From: Lachnospiraceae bacterium UBA7026
Lineage (GTDB): Bacteria > Bacillota > Clostridia > Lachnospirales > Lachnospiraceae
NCBI GenBank assembly: GCA_002494165.1
Contig: DLBH01000027.1
Span: forward strand, 1-54,631
Direction: 5' to 3'
Length of the DNA: 54,631 bases
Positions 1 through 8,565 of this stretch are shown piece by piece; position 1 is the stretch's first letter, and every line of letters begins with the position of its first letter. The notes beneath the pieces are model-generated. The model worked only from the letters and a program-made list of their open reading frames with translations. It was not told the origin of the DNA and made no database searches. The position numbers were made by a program, and so were the translations under genes.

Positions 1-275
1 ACGGGCAGGCCGTGGGTATCCCAGCCGGCCTTGCGGGGAACCATGTAGCCCTTCATGGTCCGGTATCTCGGAATCATATCCTTGATGACACGGGTCAGCA
101 CATGGCCGATATGAGGCTTGCCGTTGGCTGTGGGCGGTCCGTCATAAAAGGTGTAGACCGGATCTCCCTCCCGGATCTCCATACTCTTCCTGAAAATGTC
201 ATGGTCTTTCCAGAATCTGGCCGTCTCTTTTTCCCGTTCCACAAAATCAAGATTTGTCGATACTTTCTTATACAT
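1..275 (-). CDS. ileS: Isoleucyl-tRNA synthetase, N-terminal part (cut by window edge)
   Basis: The enzyme charges tRNA-Ile with isoleucine in the cytoplasm. Only about the first 91 residues are in the window. They begin [16 protein letters not shown] and contain the class I synthetase block [18 protein letters not shown] (ending in the HIGH ATP-binding signature), then [17 protein letters not shown] and a tryptophan/aspartate stretch typical of IleS. The ATG at 275 follows an AGGAGG-type ribosome site at 281-290. The upstream region is a T-box leader with an isoleucine (AUC) specifier, which independently supports IleS over ValS or LeuS. The gene continues beyond position 1. Confidence 0.95.
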   Translation of the reverse strand, partial: MYKKVSTNLDFVEREKETARFWKDHDIFRKSMEIREGDPVYTFYDGPPTANGKPHIGHVLTRVIKDMIPRYRTMKGYMVPRKAGWDTHGLP

Positions 276-304
276 GAACTTCCTCCTGTTTAAATCCGCC
301 ATAA

Positions 305-550
305 TAGTATAAAAAAACTCCCATCCCAGTAAAATAAGGATGAAAGCACTGCAATCATTATACCACCTGTCCATACTGTCATATGTCTCTTCTGTAACGG
401 GAAGAACCCGTTGCCGCTTACTGAAGCTTTCTGCGGCACAACTCAGGAGTGATCTTCGGTTACCTGCTACCGGCGGCGGATTCCCACTATCTCCGCCTCA
501 CTGGGGCTTTGGCAAGGACCTACTGTCTCCATCTCAGTTTTTTCACAGAG
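305..550 (-). promoter_or_regulatory. T-box riboswitch leader of ileS
   Basis: This leader senses uncharged tRNA-Ile. Read on the minus strand it has the Stem I start with AGTA (near 525), a specifier segment GAAG-ATC-ACTCC whose ATC codon at 451-453 specifies isoleucine, and the T-box core GGTGGTA near 360-368. The UGGU of that core can pair with the ACCA end of tRNA-Ile. A terminator stem GCTTTCATCC / GGGATGGGAG with a run of T follows at 312-347. The core departs from the common GGGTGGTACCGCG after GGTGGTA. Low charged tRNA-Ile should favour the antiterminator and ileS expression. Confidence 0.88.
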
Positions 551-553
551 GAT

Positions 554-582
554 ATCATATCCCATTCCCCAGAAAATGTCAA
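554..582 (-). promoter_or_regulatory. Promoter of the T-box/ileS transcript
   Basis: On the minus strand TTGACA (577-582) and TATGAT (554-559) are separated by exactly 17 bp, a near-perfect sigma-A promoter. Transcription would start just before the T-box Stem I. Confidence 0.8.
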
Positions 583-683
583 CAAAAATTCTTTTATTTT
601 ACCAGATGCTATGATAAAATAAACTGATATTTTAAACCGCCGCAGTCCATAAACCTGCGGCCTGTCAGCAAGAGGAAACAGCC

Positions 684-1118
684 ATGATCAAAAAAGTAAT
701 CGTTTCCATACTGTGTGCTCTCATAGTAGCCTGCGTAGTATCCTGCGGTTTTCTGGCCCTGTATTTTATACTGCCCAGCCAGAAGGCCCGGATGTCCATC
801 AGCCTGCCCAGGTCTGTGGAGGACAGCAGCGAGGTCCTTGCCGCCCAGGCCACCAGCCAGGAGGACGGGACTAGTATCACCTACATTCCCAATGTCAACG
901 AGTCGCTTACTCTCAGGGAGGAACCTGACAGCCGCGCCTCTGCCATAGCCAGCCTGCCCCTCTACACCCACATGAAGATTGAGCAGGAAGTGGATAACAG
1001 TCCCTTTGTCTATGTTCTGGTGACCTCCGGCCCTTACGAAGGCTACCAGGGTTATGTGAACAGTGATTATATACAGCCTCTGGGCGCTGACCCGGAAGCG
1101 ACGGAAGGAGAGGAGTAA
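684..1118 (+). CDS. Membrane-anchored SH3-domain protein
   Basis: The 144-residue protein has one N-terminal hydrophobic segment (residues about 4-29, with cysteines at 18 and 21 that could also form an atypical lipobox). A serine-rich linker follows, then a bacterial SH3-type domain at about 70-135. Visible SH3 motifs are the LTLREEPDSRASAIASLP core and YEGYQGYVNSDYIQPL at the end, as seen in wall-binding SH3b domains. It is probably displayed outside the membrane. The stop is 2 nt before the ATG of pncB, so the two are co-transcribed and likely translationally coupled, although no functional link is known. The exact ligand cannot be told. Confidence 0.72.
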   Translation: MIKKVIVSILCALIVACVVSCGFLALYFILPSQKARMSISLPRSVEDSSEVLAAQATSQEDGTSITYIPNVNESLTLREEPDSRASAIASLPLYTHMKIEQEVDNSPFVYVLVTSGPYEGYQGYVNSDYIQPLGADPEATEGEE

Positions 1119-1120
1119 TT

Positions 1121-2587
1121 ATGTTTTCGACAAATTTAACCATGATGACTGACTTGTACGAACTGACCATGATGCAAGGTTATTTCCTGGAGAAAAATGA
1201 AGACATCGTAGTCTTTGACGTGTTCTACAGGACCAACCCTTCCGGCAGCTCCTACGCCATCACCTGTGGTCTGGATCATCTGATCAGCTATATAAAAAAC
1301 CTTACTTTTTCCTATGAAAATATCGATTATCTCAGAAGTCTTGGCATCTTTAAAGAAGAATTTCTTTCCTATCTGGCCGGCTTCCATTTCAGCGGGGATA
1401 TCTACGCCATTCCTGAAGGAACCGTGGTCTTTCCCAAGGAGCCCCTGGTCAAGGTGATCGCTCCCATCATGGAGGCCCAGCTGGTAGAGACCACTATCCT
1501 CAATATTATCAACCACCAGAGTCTGATCGCCACCAAGGCTTCCCGGGTGGACTACGCCGCCGGCGGCGGTGTCATGGAGTTCGGTCTTCGCCGGGCCCAG
1601 GGACCGGACGCAGGAACCCTGGGTGCCAGGGCTGCCGTAATCGGTGGCTGTGTGGGCACTTCCAATGTCATCTGCGGTGAGCTTTTCGGCGTTCCGGTCA
1701 TGGGCACCCACGCCCACAGCTGGATTATGAGTTTCGATGATGAATACACTGCCTTTAAGACCTATGCGGACATGTACCCGGATGCCTGCATCCTTCTTGT
1801 AGATACCTATGATACTCTGAAGTCGGGTGTCCCCAATGCTATCCGTGTTTTCAGGGAAATGCGCCAGGCCGGTATCAAATCTGCCAAATACGGTATCCGT
1901 CTCGACAGCGGCGACCTGGCCTACCTGTCCAAGAAAGCCCGGAAGATGCTGGACGAAGCAGGTTTCCCGGACGCCATCATCTCCGCTTCCAGCGACCTGG
2001 ATGAGCATTTGATCAACAGCCTCCGGAACCAGAAGGCGGCCATCACCTCCTGGGGCGTGGGAACCAACCTGATCACCTCAGCTGACAACCCTGCTTTCGG
2101 CGGAGTCTACAAGCTGGCGGCCATCAAGCATCCCGGTGACAAGGAGTTCACTGCCAAAATCAAGATTTCCGAAAATCCGGAGAAGATCACGAACCCGGGC
2201 AATAAAATCATTTACAGAATCTATGATAATGACAGCGGCAAGATCAAGGCAGACCTGATTTGTCTTGAGGGAGAGACCTATGACACCAGCAGGGACCTGA
2301 CCATCTTTGATCCCATCTCCACCTGGAAGAAATCGAAACTGCCGGGCGGAAGCTACACCATGAGGGAACTTCTCCAGCCCATTTTCCAGAATGGCCAGTG
2401 TGTCTATGAATCACCGAAGACCATGGATATCAAGGCCTACTGTAAGAAAGAACTGGATACACTGTGGGATGAGAACCGTCGTCTGGTAAATCCCCAGACC
2501 GTCTATGTGGACCTGTCCAGAAAGCTTTTCGACCTCAAGCACCGGCTGCTAGGCGATGAGAAGGACCTGCAGAATCAGAGTGAATAA
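1121..2587 (+). CDS. pncB: Nicotinate phosphoribosyltransferase
   Basis: Converts nicotinate, PRPP and ATP into nicotinate mononucleotide, the salvage entry to NAD. The 488-residue length suits the family. Visible motifs are the N-terminal TDLYELTMMQGY, VFDVFYRTNPSGSSYAI, the EFGLRRAQGPDA region near 153, GTHAHSW at 195-201 (the family's catalytic histidine segment) and RLDSGDLAYLS at 260-270 in the phosphate-binding part. It follows the SH3 gene with a 2-nt gap, and a hairpin terminator lies about 70 bp after the stop. The assignment is secure. Confidence 0.95.
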   Translation: MFSTNLTMMTDLYELTMMQGYFLEKNEDIVVFDVFYRTNPSGSSYAITCGLDHLISYIKNLTFSYENIDYLRSLGIFKEEFLSYLAGFHFSGDIYAIPEGTVVFPKEPLVKVIAPIMEAQLVETTILNIINHQSLIATKASRVDYAAGGGVMEFGLRRAQGPDAGTLGARAAVIGGCVGTSNVICGELFGVPVMGTHAHSWIMSFDDEYTAFKTYADMYPDACILLVDTYDTLKSGVPNAIRVFREMRQAGIKSAKYGIRLDSGDLAYLSKKARKMLDEAGFPDAIISASSDLDEHLINSLRNQKAAITSWGVGTNLITSADNPAFGGVYKLAAIKHPGDKEFTAKIKISENPEKITNPGNKIIYRIYDNDSGKIKADLICLEGETYDTSRDLTIFDPISTWKKSKLPGGSYTMRELLQPIFQNGQCVYESPKTMDIKAYCKKELDTLWDENRRLVNPQTVYVDLSRKLFDLKHRLLGDEKDLQNQSE

Positions 2588-2653
2588 GGTAGCCTTAAAT
2601 AGAATTATTATTTACAGAAGACTTATTTGTAGAATTTAATATAGAAAAAAGTC

Positions 2654-2719
2654 GCGTCGCCGTAACATTTCCTGTCCTCTCAACAGAGGATGTCAGATGT
2701 AGCTGCGACGCATTTTTTG
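2654..2719 (+). terminator. Terminator downstream of pncB
   Basis: GCGTCGC (2654-2660) pairs with GCGACGC (2705-2711), enclosing a second hairpin TCCTCT / AGAGGA, and is followed by ATTTTTT. The rest of the 2588-2962 spacer shows only AT-rich sequence and no gene. Confidence 0.65.
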
Positions 2720-2962
2720 CGGGCATTTGCCGGGCCCTGTGCCCCCGGAACAGGACCGGTCCGGATATATGTTTTTCCCTTTTCAACAAGAAACACTTTC
2801 CCGGTCCATTTCTATTCATTTTCCCAAAAAATTATGATAACATTCACAAAACCATGGAAAATACATCTGTTTTTTCCAGACGGGAAGGCTGCAGACAAAG
2901 ACCAAAAGATAAAAGATACATGGAAATATAAGAAGGAATTATCATTCAGAAAGGAGTTTTTT

Positions 2963-3329
2963 ATGTTAGGTTTTGATTATTACACCCCGACACTGGTCCG
3001 GTTTGGCAAAGACACGGAATCTTCCGCAGGAGAATTGATTAAGTATTTTGGAGGCTCCAGGGTTCTGGTCCATTACGGCGGAAAAAGTGCCCTGCGCTCC
3101 GGTTTAATTGACAGATGAAGAGACCGCAGAAAAAGGAATCGCCGCTATGGAAGACTTCTACCATAAGATTGGCATGCCGGCTACCATGACTGAGCTGGGA
3201 ATCTCTCCCACAGAAGACCAGATTCGCCAGATGGCCCAATCCTGTATGGAGGCGTCCGGCGGCGGAGTCGGATCTGCCAGGGAGCTCCTGCTTGACGACA
3301 TGATTGAGATCTATACCATGGCTTTATAA
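2963..3329 (+). pseudogene. Iron-containing alcohol dehydrogenase, internally deleted remnant
   Basis: An ATG at 2963 with a good AAGGAG site opens a frame MLGFDYYTPTLVRFGKDTE...VLVHYGGKSALRSGLIDR that matches the first ~50 residues of YqhD/butanol-dehydrogenase type Fe-ADHs. It stops at 3118. From about 3108, in another frame, come the last ~70 residues of the same family (TDEETAEKGIAAMEDFYHKIGMPATMTELGI... to MIEIYTMAL, stop 3329). Roughly 270 central codons, including all metal- and NAD-binding residues, are missing and the junction shifts frame. It cannot make an enzyme. Start, stop and flanking terminator remain intact, pointing to a recent clean deletion. Confidence 0.85.
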
Positions 3330-3365
3330 TTATCCCCTTTTCCCCGCCAGAAATATAATGATAAT

Positions 3366-3398
3366 AAAAAGAGAGCAGCTTGCGCTGCTCTCTTTTTT
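3366..3398. terminator. Bidirectional hairpin terminator
   Basis: GAGAGCAGC and GCTGCTCTC form a 9-bp perfect stem with a 4-nt loop, preceded by AAAAA and followed by TTTTTT. It ends the dehydrogenase remnant (+) and may also stop ftsH transcription (-). Confidence 0.85.
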
Positions 3399-3555
3399 GG
3401 AGAAGGTATTTTGCTGTCTTTCAACAGCAAGAATAATAATGTATTGGGGGGGGGTTACGCTATTATAATAGCACCTCCACCCATATAAGTGTGCATAAAT
3501 ATTTAAAAAATAAAAAAATATTTTTGTGCAAAGTATAAGGAAAATGTTTTGTTTA

Positions 3556-5403
3556 TCAGCCCTCACCGGCTTCTCTTTCCTCGAAAAGGGCCTCGAACTC
3601 TTCCCTGTTAATCCTCTCCTTTTCCAGGAGCAGGGCAGCACAGGAATGGAGGACATCCATGTGATCTGTGAGAATCCGCCTGGCATCCTCATAGCAGGAA
3701 TCGACGATCCTCTTCACTTCATCATCAATCTCGCCGGCGACCTTTTCACCGAAGCTCCTGGAATGACCCAGGTCCCTGCCCAGGAAAATCTCATCGGAGC
3801 TTTCTTCGTAATTCAAAAAGCCCAGCTTCTCGGACATGCCATACTTGATGACCATGGCCCGGGCCGTATCTGTCACCTGCTTGATATCCTGGGAGGCTCC
3901 CGTTGTAATATCATCGAAAATAAGCTCCTCCGCCAGCCGGCCTCCCATGCCGACCTTAATGTCCTGGAGCATCTTGCCCTTGGTAGCAAAAATATTATCA
4001 TTTTCCGGCAGAGGCATGGTATAACCCGCTGCGCCGACTCCCGTCGGTATGATGGAGACCGTGTAGACCGGGCCCACATCCGGCAGGACGTGGAAGAGAA
4101 TGGCGTGGCCGGCCTCATGGTAGGCTGTGATCCGCCTCTCCTTTTCGGGGACCACCTTACTCCGCTTCTCCCGGCCGATACCCACTTTGATAAAAGCCTT
4201 CTTGATATCATCCATCTGGATAAAGCTGCCGTTTCTGCCGGCCGCGAGTATGGCGGCTTCATTCATCAGATTCTCCAGGTCTGCACCGACAAAGCCCGGG
4301 GTCGTGCGGGCAAGCTGGTGAAGATCCACATCGTCACCGATGTTCTTGCCCTTGGCATGGACTCTCAGAATCTCTTCCCTTCCCTGGACATCCGGCGCAC
4401 CGACGCTGATCTTACGGTCAAAACGACCGGGACGCAGAATGGCCGGATCCAGGATATCCACCCGGTTGGTGGCCGCCATAATAATAATACCCGTGTTGGT
4501 GCCGAAACCATCCATCTCCACCAGGAGCTGGTTGAGGGTCTGCTCCCTCTCGTCATGGCCTCCGCCCAGGCCACTGCCCCTGCGCCGGGCCACGGCATCA
4601 ATCTCATCGATGAAGACGATACAGGGGGCATTGTCCTTGGCCTGCTCGAAAAGGTCCCGCACCCTTGAAGCGCCGACACCCACAAACATTTCCACAAAAT
4701 CCGATCCGGATATGCTGAAGAAGGGGACTCCGGCCTCGCCGGAAACAGCCCTGGCCAGCAGGGTTTTACCGGTTCCGGGAGGACCCACCAGAAGAACACC
4801 TGTCGGTATTCTGGCACCCATGCGGGTATACTTGCCCGGGTCCTTCAAAAAGTCCACGATTTCTTCCAGCTCCTCCTTCTCTTCTTTGAGGCCTGCCACA
4901 TCAGCAAAGGTCACCTTTTTGGCGGCAGGATCCACCATGCGGGCCCTGCTCTTGCCAAAATTCATCATCTTTCCATTACTTCCGCCGGCGGCTGACATCC
5001 GGTTCATCATCCAAAACATGAGCAGGATCAGCAGGAGGGTTCCCATCCAGGGCATGACCGATGAGAGCAGACCTCCCTCTGTCACTTTCACATCCTCAAC
5101 CTGGCAGGAGATACTGTACTGGTCTGCCAGACTGACCGCCTTGTTGACATCTGTCAGATGGACTGTCCGGGGGGCAGACCCATCCTTGAATTCCACCAGG
5201 ACCGAGCCTGTGGGGACCTGGGCATTCTGAACGATATCCAGGGAGGCAACCAGACCATCCCCGGCATCCTTTTCCAGGTCAGCATAGGTGTAGCTTTCCT
5301 CGACGGGGCCTGTGCTCATTTTCCCTGAATAGTAAGTCAGGCCCATGTAACTGATCATGGCAACAATCATTACCACAATAATATATCTAACATTAGAATT
5401 CAC
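3556..5403 (-). CDS. ftsH: ATP-dependent zinc metalloprotease FtsH
   Basis: Membrane-bound AAA+ protease that degrades misassembled membrane proteins and short-lived regulators. The 615 residues show two membrane segments (about 6-25 and 115-133) enclosing an extracytoplasmic domain, Walker A GPPGTGKT at 207-214, Walker [11 protein letters not shown] near 261-270, the second region of homology [11 protein letters not shown] near 322-332, and the zinc site HEAGH at 429-433. It is the last gene of tilS-hpt-ftsH, an order conserved in Firmicutes, with an 81-bp gap after hpt. Confidence 0.97.
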   Translation of the reverse strand: MNSNVRYIIVVMIVAMISYMGLTYYSGKMSTGPVEESYTYADLEKDAGDGLVASLDIVQNAQVPTGSVLVEFKDGSAPRTVHLTDVNKAVSLADQYSISCQVEDVKVTEGGLLSSVMPWMGTLLLILLMFWMMNRMSAAGGSNGKMMNFGKSRARMVDPAAKKVTFADVAGLKEEKEELEEIVDFLKDPGKYTRMGARIPTGVLLVGPPGTGKTLLARAVSGEAGVPFFSISGSDFVEMFVGVGASRVRDLFEQAKDNAPCIVFIDEIDAVARRRGSGLGGGHDEREQTLNQLLVEMDGFGTNTGIIIMAATNRVDILDPAILRPGRFDRKISVGAPDVQGREEILRVHAKGKNIGDDVDLHQLARTTPGFVGADLENLMNEAAILAAGRNGSFIQMDDIKKAFIKVGIGREKRSKVVPEKERRITAYHEAGHAILFHVLPDVGPVYTVSIIPTGVGAAGYTMPLPENDNIFATKGKMLQDIKVGMGGRLAEELIFDDITTGASQDIKQVTDTARAMVIKYGMSEKLGFLNYEESSDEIFLGRDLGHSRSFGEKVAGEIDDEVKRIVDSCYEDARRILTDHMDVLHSCAALLLEKERINREEFEALFEEREAGEG

Positions 5404-5484
5404 TCAAAGCTCCTTTCCCAGGAATTCCGGAACGGACAGCCATTAAAGGTCTGTCTGCTCCAGCTGCAACTTTTTAGCGGAAGC

Positions 5485-6087
5485 TCAGTCTTTAACAGAC
5501 TCTTCCGGCTCCGCTTCTTCCTCAGTATCCGGCTCCTCCCCGGCCGGGTCCTCCATCAGGTCCTCATCCGGGTCCAGAACACCAATAAAGGGGAGGTTCC
5601 TGTATTTCTGGGCGTAGTCCAGTCCGTAGCCTATGACGAACTCATCAGGAATGTCAAAGCCCAGATAATCGATCTCGATGGGGACCTCTCTCCGGTCAGG
5701 CTTGCTGAGCAGGGCACAGAGCTTTATGCTGGCCGGGTTCCTGTAGCCCAGCAAGGGCATCAGATAATGGAGGGTCCTTCCCGTATCGATAATATCCTCA
5801 ACGATAATAACCTCTTTATTCTCCAGGGTATCGTCCAGATCCTTCTTAATACGGACGATTCCTGAAGATTTAGTGGCATCCCCATAGCTGGATACCTGCA
5901 TAAAATCAAGGGATACCGGTACTGTAATCCTTTTTGCCAGCTCACAGGCAAAGAATACGCCTCCCTTTAAGATACAGATTAAATGTACTTCTTTTCCCGC
6001 GTAATCGCGGCTGATCTTTTCGCCGATCTCCTTAATCTTTGCGTCCAATGTGGACTCCGGAATCAATACGCTGATACGATCTGCCAT
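5485..6087 (-). CDS. hpt: Hypoxanthine phosphoribosyltransferase
   Basis: Salvages hypoxanthine (and usually guanine) with PRPP to nucleotides. The 200-residue frame begins MADRISVLIPESTLDAKI. It holds the PRPP-binding motif VIIVEDIIDTGRTL and the family segments HLICILKGGVFFACEL, LDFMQVSSYG and FVIGYGLDYAQKYRNLPFIG. The start at 6087 is favoured because AAGGAGGAAGCT lies just before it; the frame stays open upstream but that part overlaps tilS and is not family-like. A very acidic tail of about 30 residues (after GVLDPDEDLMEDP) extends beyond the usual end. It follows tilS by 10 bp. Confidence 0.95.
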   Translation of the reverse strand: MADRISVLIPESTLDAKIKEIGEKISRDYAGKEVHLICILKGGVFFACELAKRITVPVSLDFMQVSSYGDATKSSGIVRIKKDLDDTLENKEVIIVEDIIDTGRTLHYLMPLLGYRNPASIKLCALLSKPDRREVPIEIDYLGFDIPDEFVIGYGLDYAQKYRNLPFIGVLDPDEDLMEDPAGEEPDTEEEAEPEESVKD

Positions 6088-6097
6088 AGCTTCCTCC

Positions 6098-7540
6098 TTA
6101 TAAGTAACTTGTAATGTCCTCTGGTCTGCCACATCCCGGCCCCAGGATCTCCGCCCGGAGCACCTTTGCTGTACCCTCATCAATACGGTATCCTTCACTG
6201 CTTCTGCGGCCCGGAATCCATAGCACATGGGCCCCGTCTGCCAGCAGAAGTATTTTTTCCCTTTCCTCCGGGGAAATCTTCTCATCTATGTAATAACGGC
6301 GCACTTTTTTTCTGTGTCCTGCCTGATCCAGTATGAAATAATCACCGGGCCGGCAGGTCCGCAGCCAAAGAGTGCTCTTTATTTTAGCATAATCAAAGTA
6401 CTTGATACAATTATTATTTGGGATATCTCCGTCCATCCTGTCCAGGAGCCGCAAAAGCAGGACCGGCTTGCCCTCTCCAAGGGAAAGCAGCAGGTCTTCC
6501 CCTTCCTTAAGGGGGGGCAGCTGACGGTCCCAGGTCTCCCCGGAGGGCGCCGGGTCCCCGGGGCCTGCCGGTCCGGTTACAAGCAGACCTTGTCCGGTCC
6601 TTCTGGCCCGGATCCCATAGGGAAAGTCATTGCGCCGGCCTGGAGCCAGCCCCATGAGCCGGTCCAGTATCTCCACATGAATATGGCCTATATCCCTTCT
6701 TTTCCCACAGACATGGAAGAGCATCCTCCTGAGAGCCTCTCCCCTTTCATAAGGAAGCAGGCCACGGTAAGCCTCCTCAGAAATAAAGGCCCGGCCCCGG
6801 TCCAGTTCCAGGACCTGCCCCAGTCTGGAATCCAGGACTTGGGCAAGATAATTTCTCTGGTCAGCCTCCAAAAAAGAAAGCCGCCTCATATGGTCAAGGA
6901 AACCGGGATTTATTGTCTCAAGCTCCGGCACGATCCGCTGCCTGATATAATTTCTGCTATAATCTGTGCAGTTATTGCTGCTGTCCTCCACATAAGCCTG
7001 GCCCAGCCTCTCCAGGATATCCTCAATCTCCTTCCTGTTCAGGCACAGAAGGGGTCTGATCCGGCTGCCGGACCTGGCCTCCATGGCAGCAAGGCCGGCG
7101 GGTCCGGTCCCTCTGACCATACGGAAGAGCATGGTTTCAGCCAGGTCATTGCCATGATGGGCCACGGCAATCTTATTACAGCCATGGGTCCGGGCCAGGT
7201 CAGAAAAACACTGGTAACGGAAGTCCCTGCCTGCCTCCTCCAGGGAAAGGCCCTGCCTGGCTGCCAGACCGGGAATATCAGCCTTTACCAGCTCCAGGTC
7301 CAGGTCCAGATTCTCACACAGGTCCCTGACAAATTCTTGGTCCCGGTCGGCCTCCCCGCCCCGGATTCCGTGATTGACATGGACAGCCAGCAGATCTGTT
7401 CCCAGCCTGTCCCTGACTGAGACCAGGTACCTGGCCAGGCAGACAGAATCAGCCCCTCCCGACAGGCCCAGCAGGACCTTGTCCTCCCTGGTCAGAAGCT
7501 GCTCCCTTTCCACAAAGCGGTCCACTTTTTTCCATATCAT
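6098..7540 (-). CDS. tilS: tRNA(Ile)-lysidine synthase
   Basis: Modifies C34 of the CAU-anticodon tRNA-Ile to lysidine so that it reads AUA. The 480-residue protein has the PP-loop SGGADS at 27-32, then HVNHGIRG and AVAHHGNDLAETMLFRMVRGTG, classical TilS blocks. A C-terminal substrate-binding domain follows (LWLRTCRPGDYFILDQAGHRKKVRRYYIDEKI). The frame is open up to 7678, but the first family-like residues are MIWKKVDRFVERE and a GGGAGG precedes this ATG, so 7540 is chosen. It heads the tilS-hpt-ftsH operon. Confidence 0.93.
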   Translation of the reverse strand: MIWKKVDRFVEREQLLTREDKVLLGLSGGADSVCLARYLVSVRDRLGTDLLAVHVNHGIRGGEADRDQEFVRDLCENLDLDLELVKADIPGLAARQGLSLEEAGRDFRYQCFSDLARTHGCNKIAVAHHGNDLAETMLFRMVRGTGPAGLAAMEARSGSRIRPLLCLNRKEIEDILERLGQAYVEDSSNNCTDYSRNYIRQRIVPELETINPGFLDHMRRLSFLEADQRNYLAQVLDSRLGQVLELDRGRAFISEEAYRGLLPYERGEALRRMLFHVCGKRRDIGHIHVEILDRLMGLAPGRRNDFPYGIRARRTGQGLLVTGPAGPGDPAPSGETWDRQLPPLKEGEDLLLSLGEGKPVLLLRLLDRMDGDIPNNNCIKYFDYAKIKSTLWLRTCRPGDYFILDQAGHRKKVRRYYIDEKISPEEREKILLLADGAHVLWIPGRRSSEGYRIDEGTAKVLRAEILGPGCGRPEDITSYL

Positions 7541-7650
7541 AAGTCGCCCATCCTCCCAAAATCTCTTACCAGCCCTTCTGTCCTTCCCTGACATCCCCTG
7601 ATATCCCCGATATCCCCGGGCCAGAACGGCCTGAAAACCTCCAGGAAACG

Positions 7651-7673
7651 AAAAAAAGGCCCCCAAGGACCTT
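7651..7673 (-). terminator. Terminator after tRNA-Met
   Basis: On the minus strand AAAGGTCC and GGGCCTTT (one G-U pair) form an 8-bp stem with loop TTGG, followed by TTTT. It lies 11 bp past the tRNA, so tilS probably depends on read-through or its own promoter. Confidence 0.7.
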
Positions 7674-7683
7674 TTCAAAATAA

Positions 7684-7757
7684 TAGCGGGAACTGGATTC
7701 GAACCAGCGACACCACGGGTATGAACCGTGTGCTCTAGCCAACTGAGCTATCCCGCC
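7684..7757 (-). tRNA. tRNA-Met (CAT), elongator type
   Basis: A full cloverleaf can be drawn on the minus strand. The acceptor stem is GGCGGGA with TCCCGCT (the last pair G-U) and the D-arm is GCTCAGTTGGCTAGAGC. The anticodon stem CACGG / CCGTG holds the loop TTCATAC (anticodon CAT), and the T-arm has TTCGAAT. CCA is not encoded. Paired first bases argue against initiator tRNA. A CAT anticodon could also be the lysidine-modified tRNA-Ile, which is of interest beside tilS, but the body looks like elongator tRNA-Met. Confidence 0.9.
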
Positions 7758-7776
7758 ACAGCAATCAACGCCGCCT

Positions 7777-7805
7777 ATCATAACATCAAATCCGGGAAAA
7801 GTCAA
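7777..7805 (-). promoter_or_regulatory. Promoter of tRNA-Met
   Basis: TTGACT (7800-7805) and TATGAT (7777-7782) on the minus strand are spaced 17 bp. The expected start is about 12 nt before the mature tRNA 5' end. Confidence 0.75.
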
Positions 7806-7871
7806 GAACTATTATTCCATCCCTCTGCCTTCCCGGTCCTTGCCTTCTCCTGCCCAGTCCTTGCCGCCGGA

Positions 7872-8264
7872 CTATTTATCCGAAGATGTCTTATCCTTAT
7901 CCTGGCTGCCGGAAGAACTGCCGCCGGAGGCCTCTGTATCCTCTTTCAGCACGTACTCATCCTTGCCGACCATACCCAGGACTTCCCGGGCAATCTTCTC
8001 CTTGAAGGCATCCGTATCCAGATTATCCTTCTCCTCTTCTAAGCGGTTGTTCTCAGCCTCTATACCCCGGAGCTCGCTTTTCAGTTCCCTGATCTGCTGG
8101 TCATAAAGCATAACCTGCTTTCTCTGGGCAACTGTGGCACCGGCGGCTATGACAAACACAGCAATGCCTATGATAAGAACAGCCACAGAACTCCTGGTAA
8201 AAAACCTCTTCTGGAACTTTTTCTTAAATGCTCTGCTGTTCTTTTTCTTCTTTTTAAATAACAT
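7872..8264 (-). CDS. divIC: Septum formation initiator family protein (DivIC/FtsB-like)
   Basis: Small bitopic cell-division protein expected to join FtsL/DivIB at the septum. The 130 residues comprise a lysine-rich cytoplasmic start (FKKKKKNSRAFKKK), one membrane span at about 28-46, and a coiled coil at about 50-85 (YDQQIRELKSELRGIEAENNRLEEEKDNLDTD). The DivIC-type end KIAREVLGMVGKDEYVLKE follows, then a low-complexity Ser/Gly/Lys tail. In related genomes divIC sits between rqcP/yabP/yabQ and spoIIE/tilS. Here it is divergent from hup-rqcP. The ATG at 8264 has GAGGG upstream. Confidence 0.82.
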   Translation of the reverse strand: MLFKKKKKNSRAFKKKFQKRFFTRSSVAVLIIGIAVFVIAAGATVAQRKQVMLYDQQIRELKSELRGIEAENNRLEEEKDNLDTDAFKEKIAREVLGMVGKDEYVLKEDTEASGGSSSGSQDKDKTSSDK

Positions 8265-8565
8265 GACAACCCTCTGTATTTATAAGATAAAGTCTATTCT
8301 TGTTTTTGTCTTATGGCAGATCATCCTGCCGCCCGGCCAGGCAGGCCTCTGGGGGCCCTGAAATACCCCTCAAGGCATTAGCATTGTACTTATAATACCG
8401 TTTATTCAGCTAATTTTCAATGATTTCCGCTTATTTTTAACAAAATTCACAAGTGCCATAAAACACCTTGACAAACATGGGTTTAACCGTTATAAATAAA
8501 CAGTAAGTGCGTTTCTATTTGGAATTGAATGATGTTTTAAAGAAGAGATATCAGGAGGATTTGTA
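8265..8565. other. Divergent spacer between divIC and hup
   Basis: About 300 bp without a gene. The left half carries the divIC leader, the right half the hup promoter and a GGAGGA ribosome site at 8552-8557. No further structure was recognised. Confidence 0.5.
8468..8496 (+). promoter_or_regulatory. Promoter of hup-rqcP
   Basis: TTGACA (8468-8473), a 17-bp spacer and TATAAA (8491-8496) make a near-consensus sigma-A promoter about 70 bp before the hup ATG, fitting an abundant nucleoid protein. Confidence 0.85.

Noticed and set aside
3526..4668. 380-codon plus-strand frame opposite ftsH
   Set aside because: Shadow of the highly conserved ftsH reading frame; no independent motif or start signal.
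6227..7420. 397-codon plus-strand frame opposite tilS
   Set aside because: Antisense shadow of tilS without family-like sequence.
7684..7757. tRNA-Ile (CAU, substrate of TilS) rather than tRNA-Met
   Set aside because: The position beside tilS is tempting, but the body sequence and anticodon-stem pattern fit elongator tRNA-Met better; only a dedicated classifier could exclude it fully.
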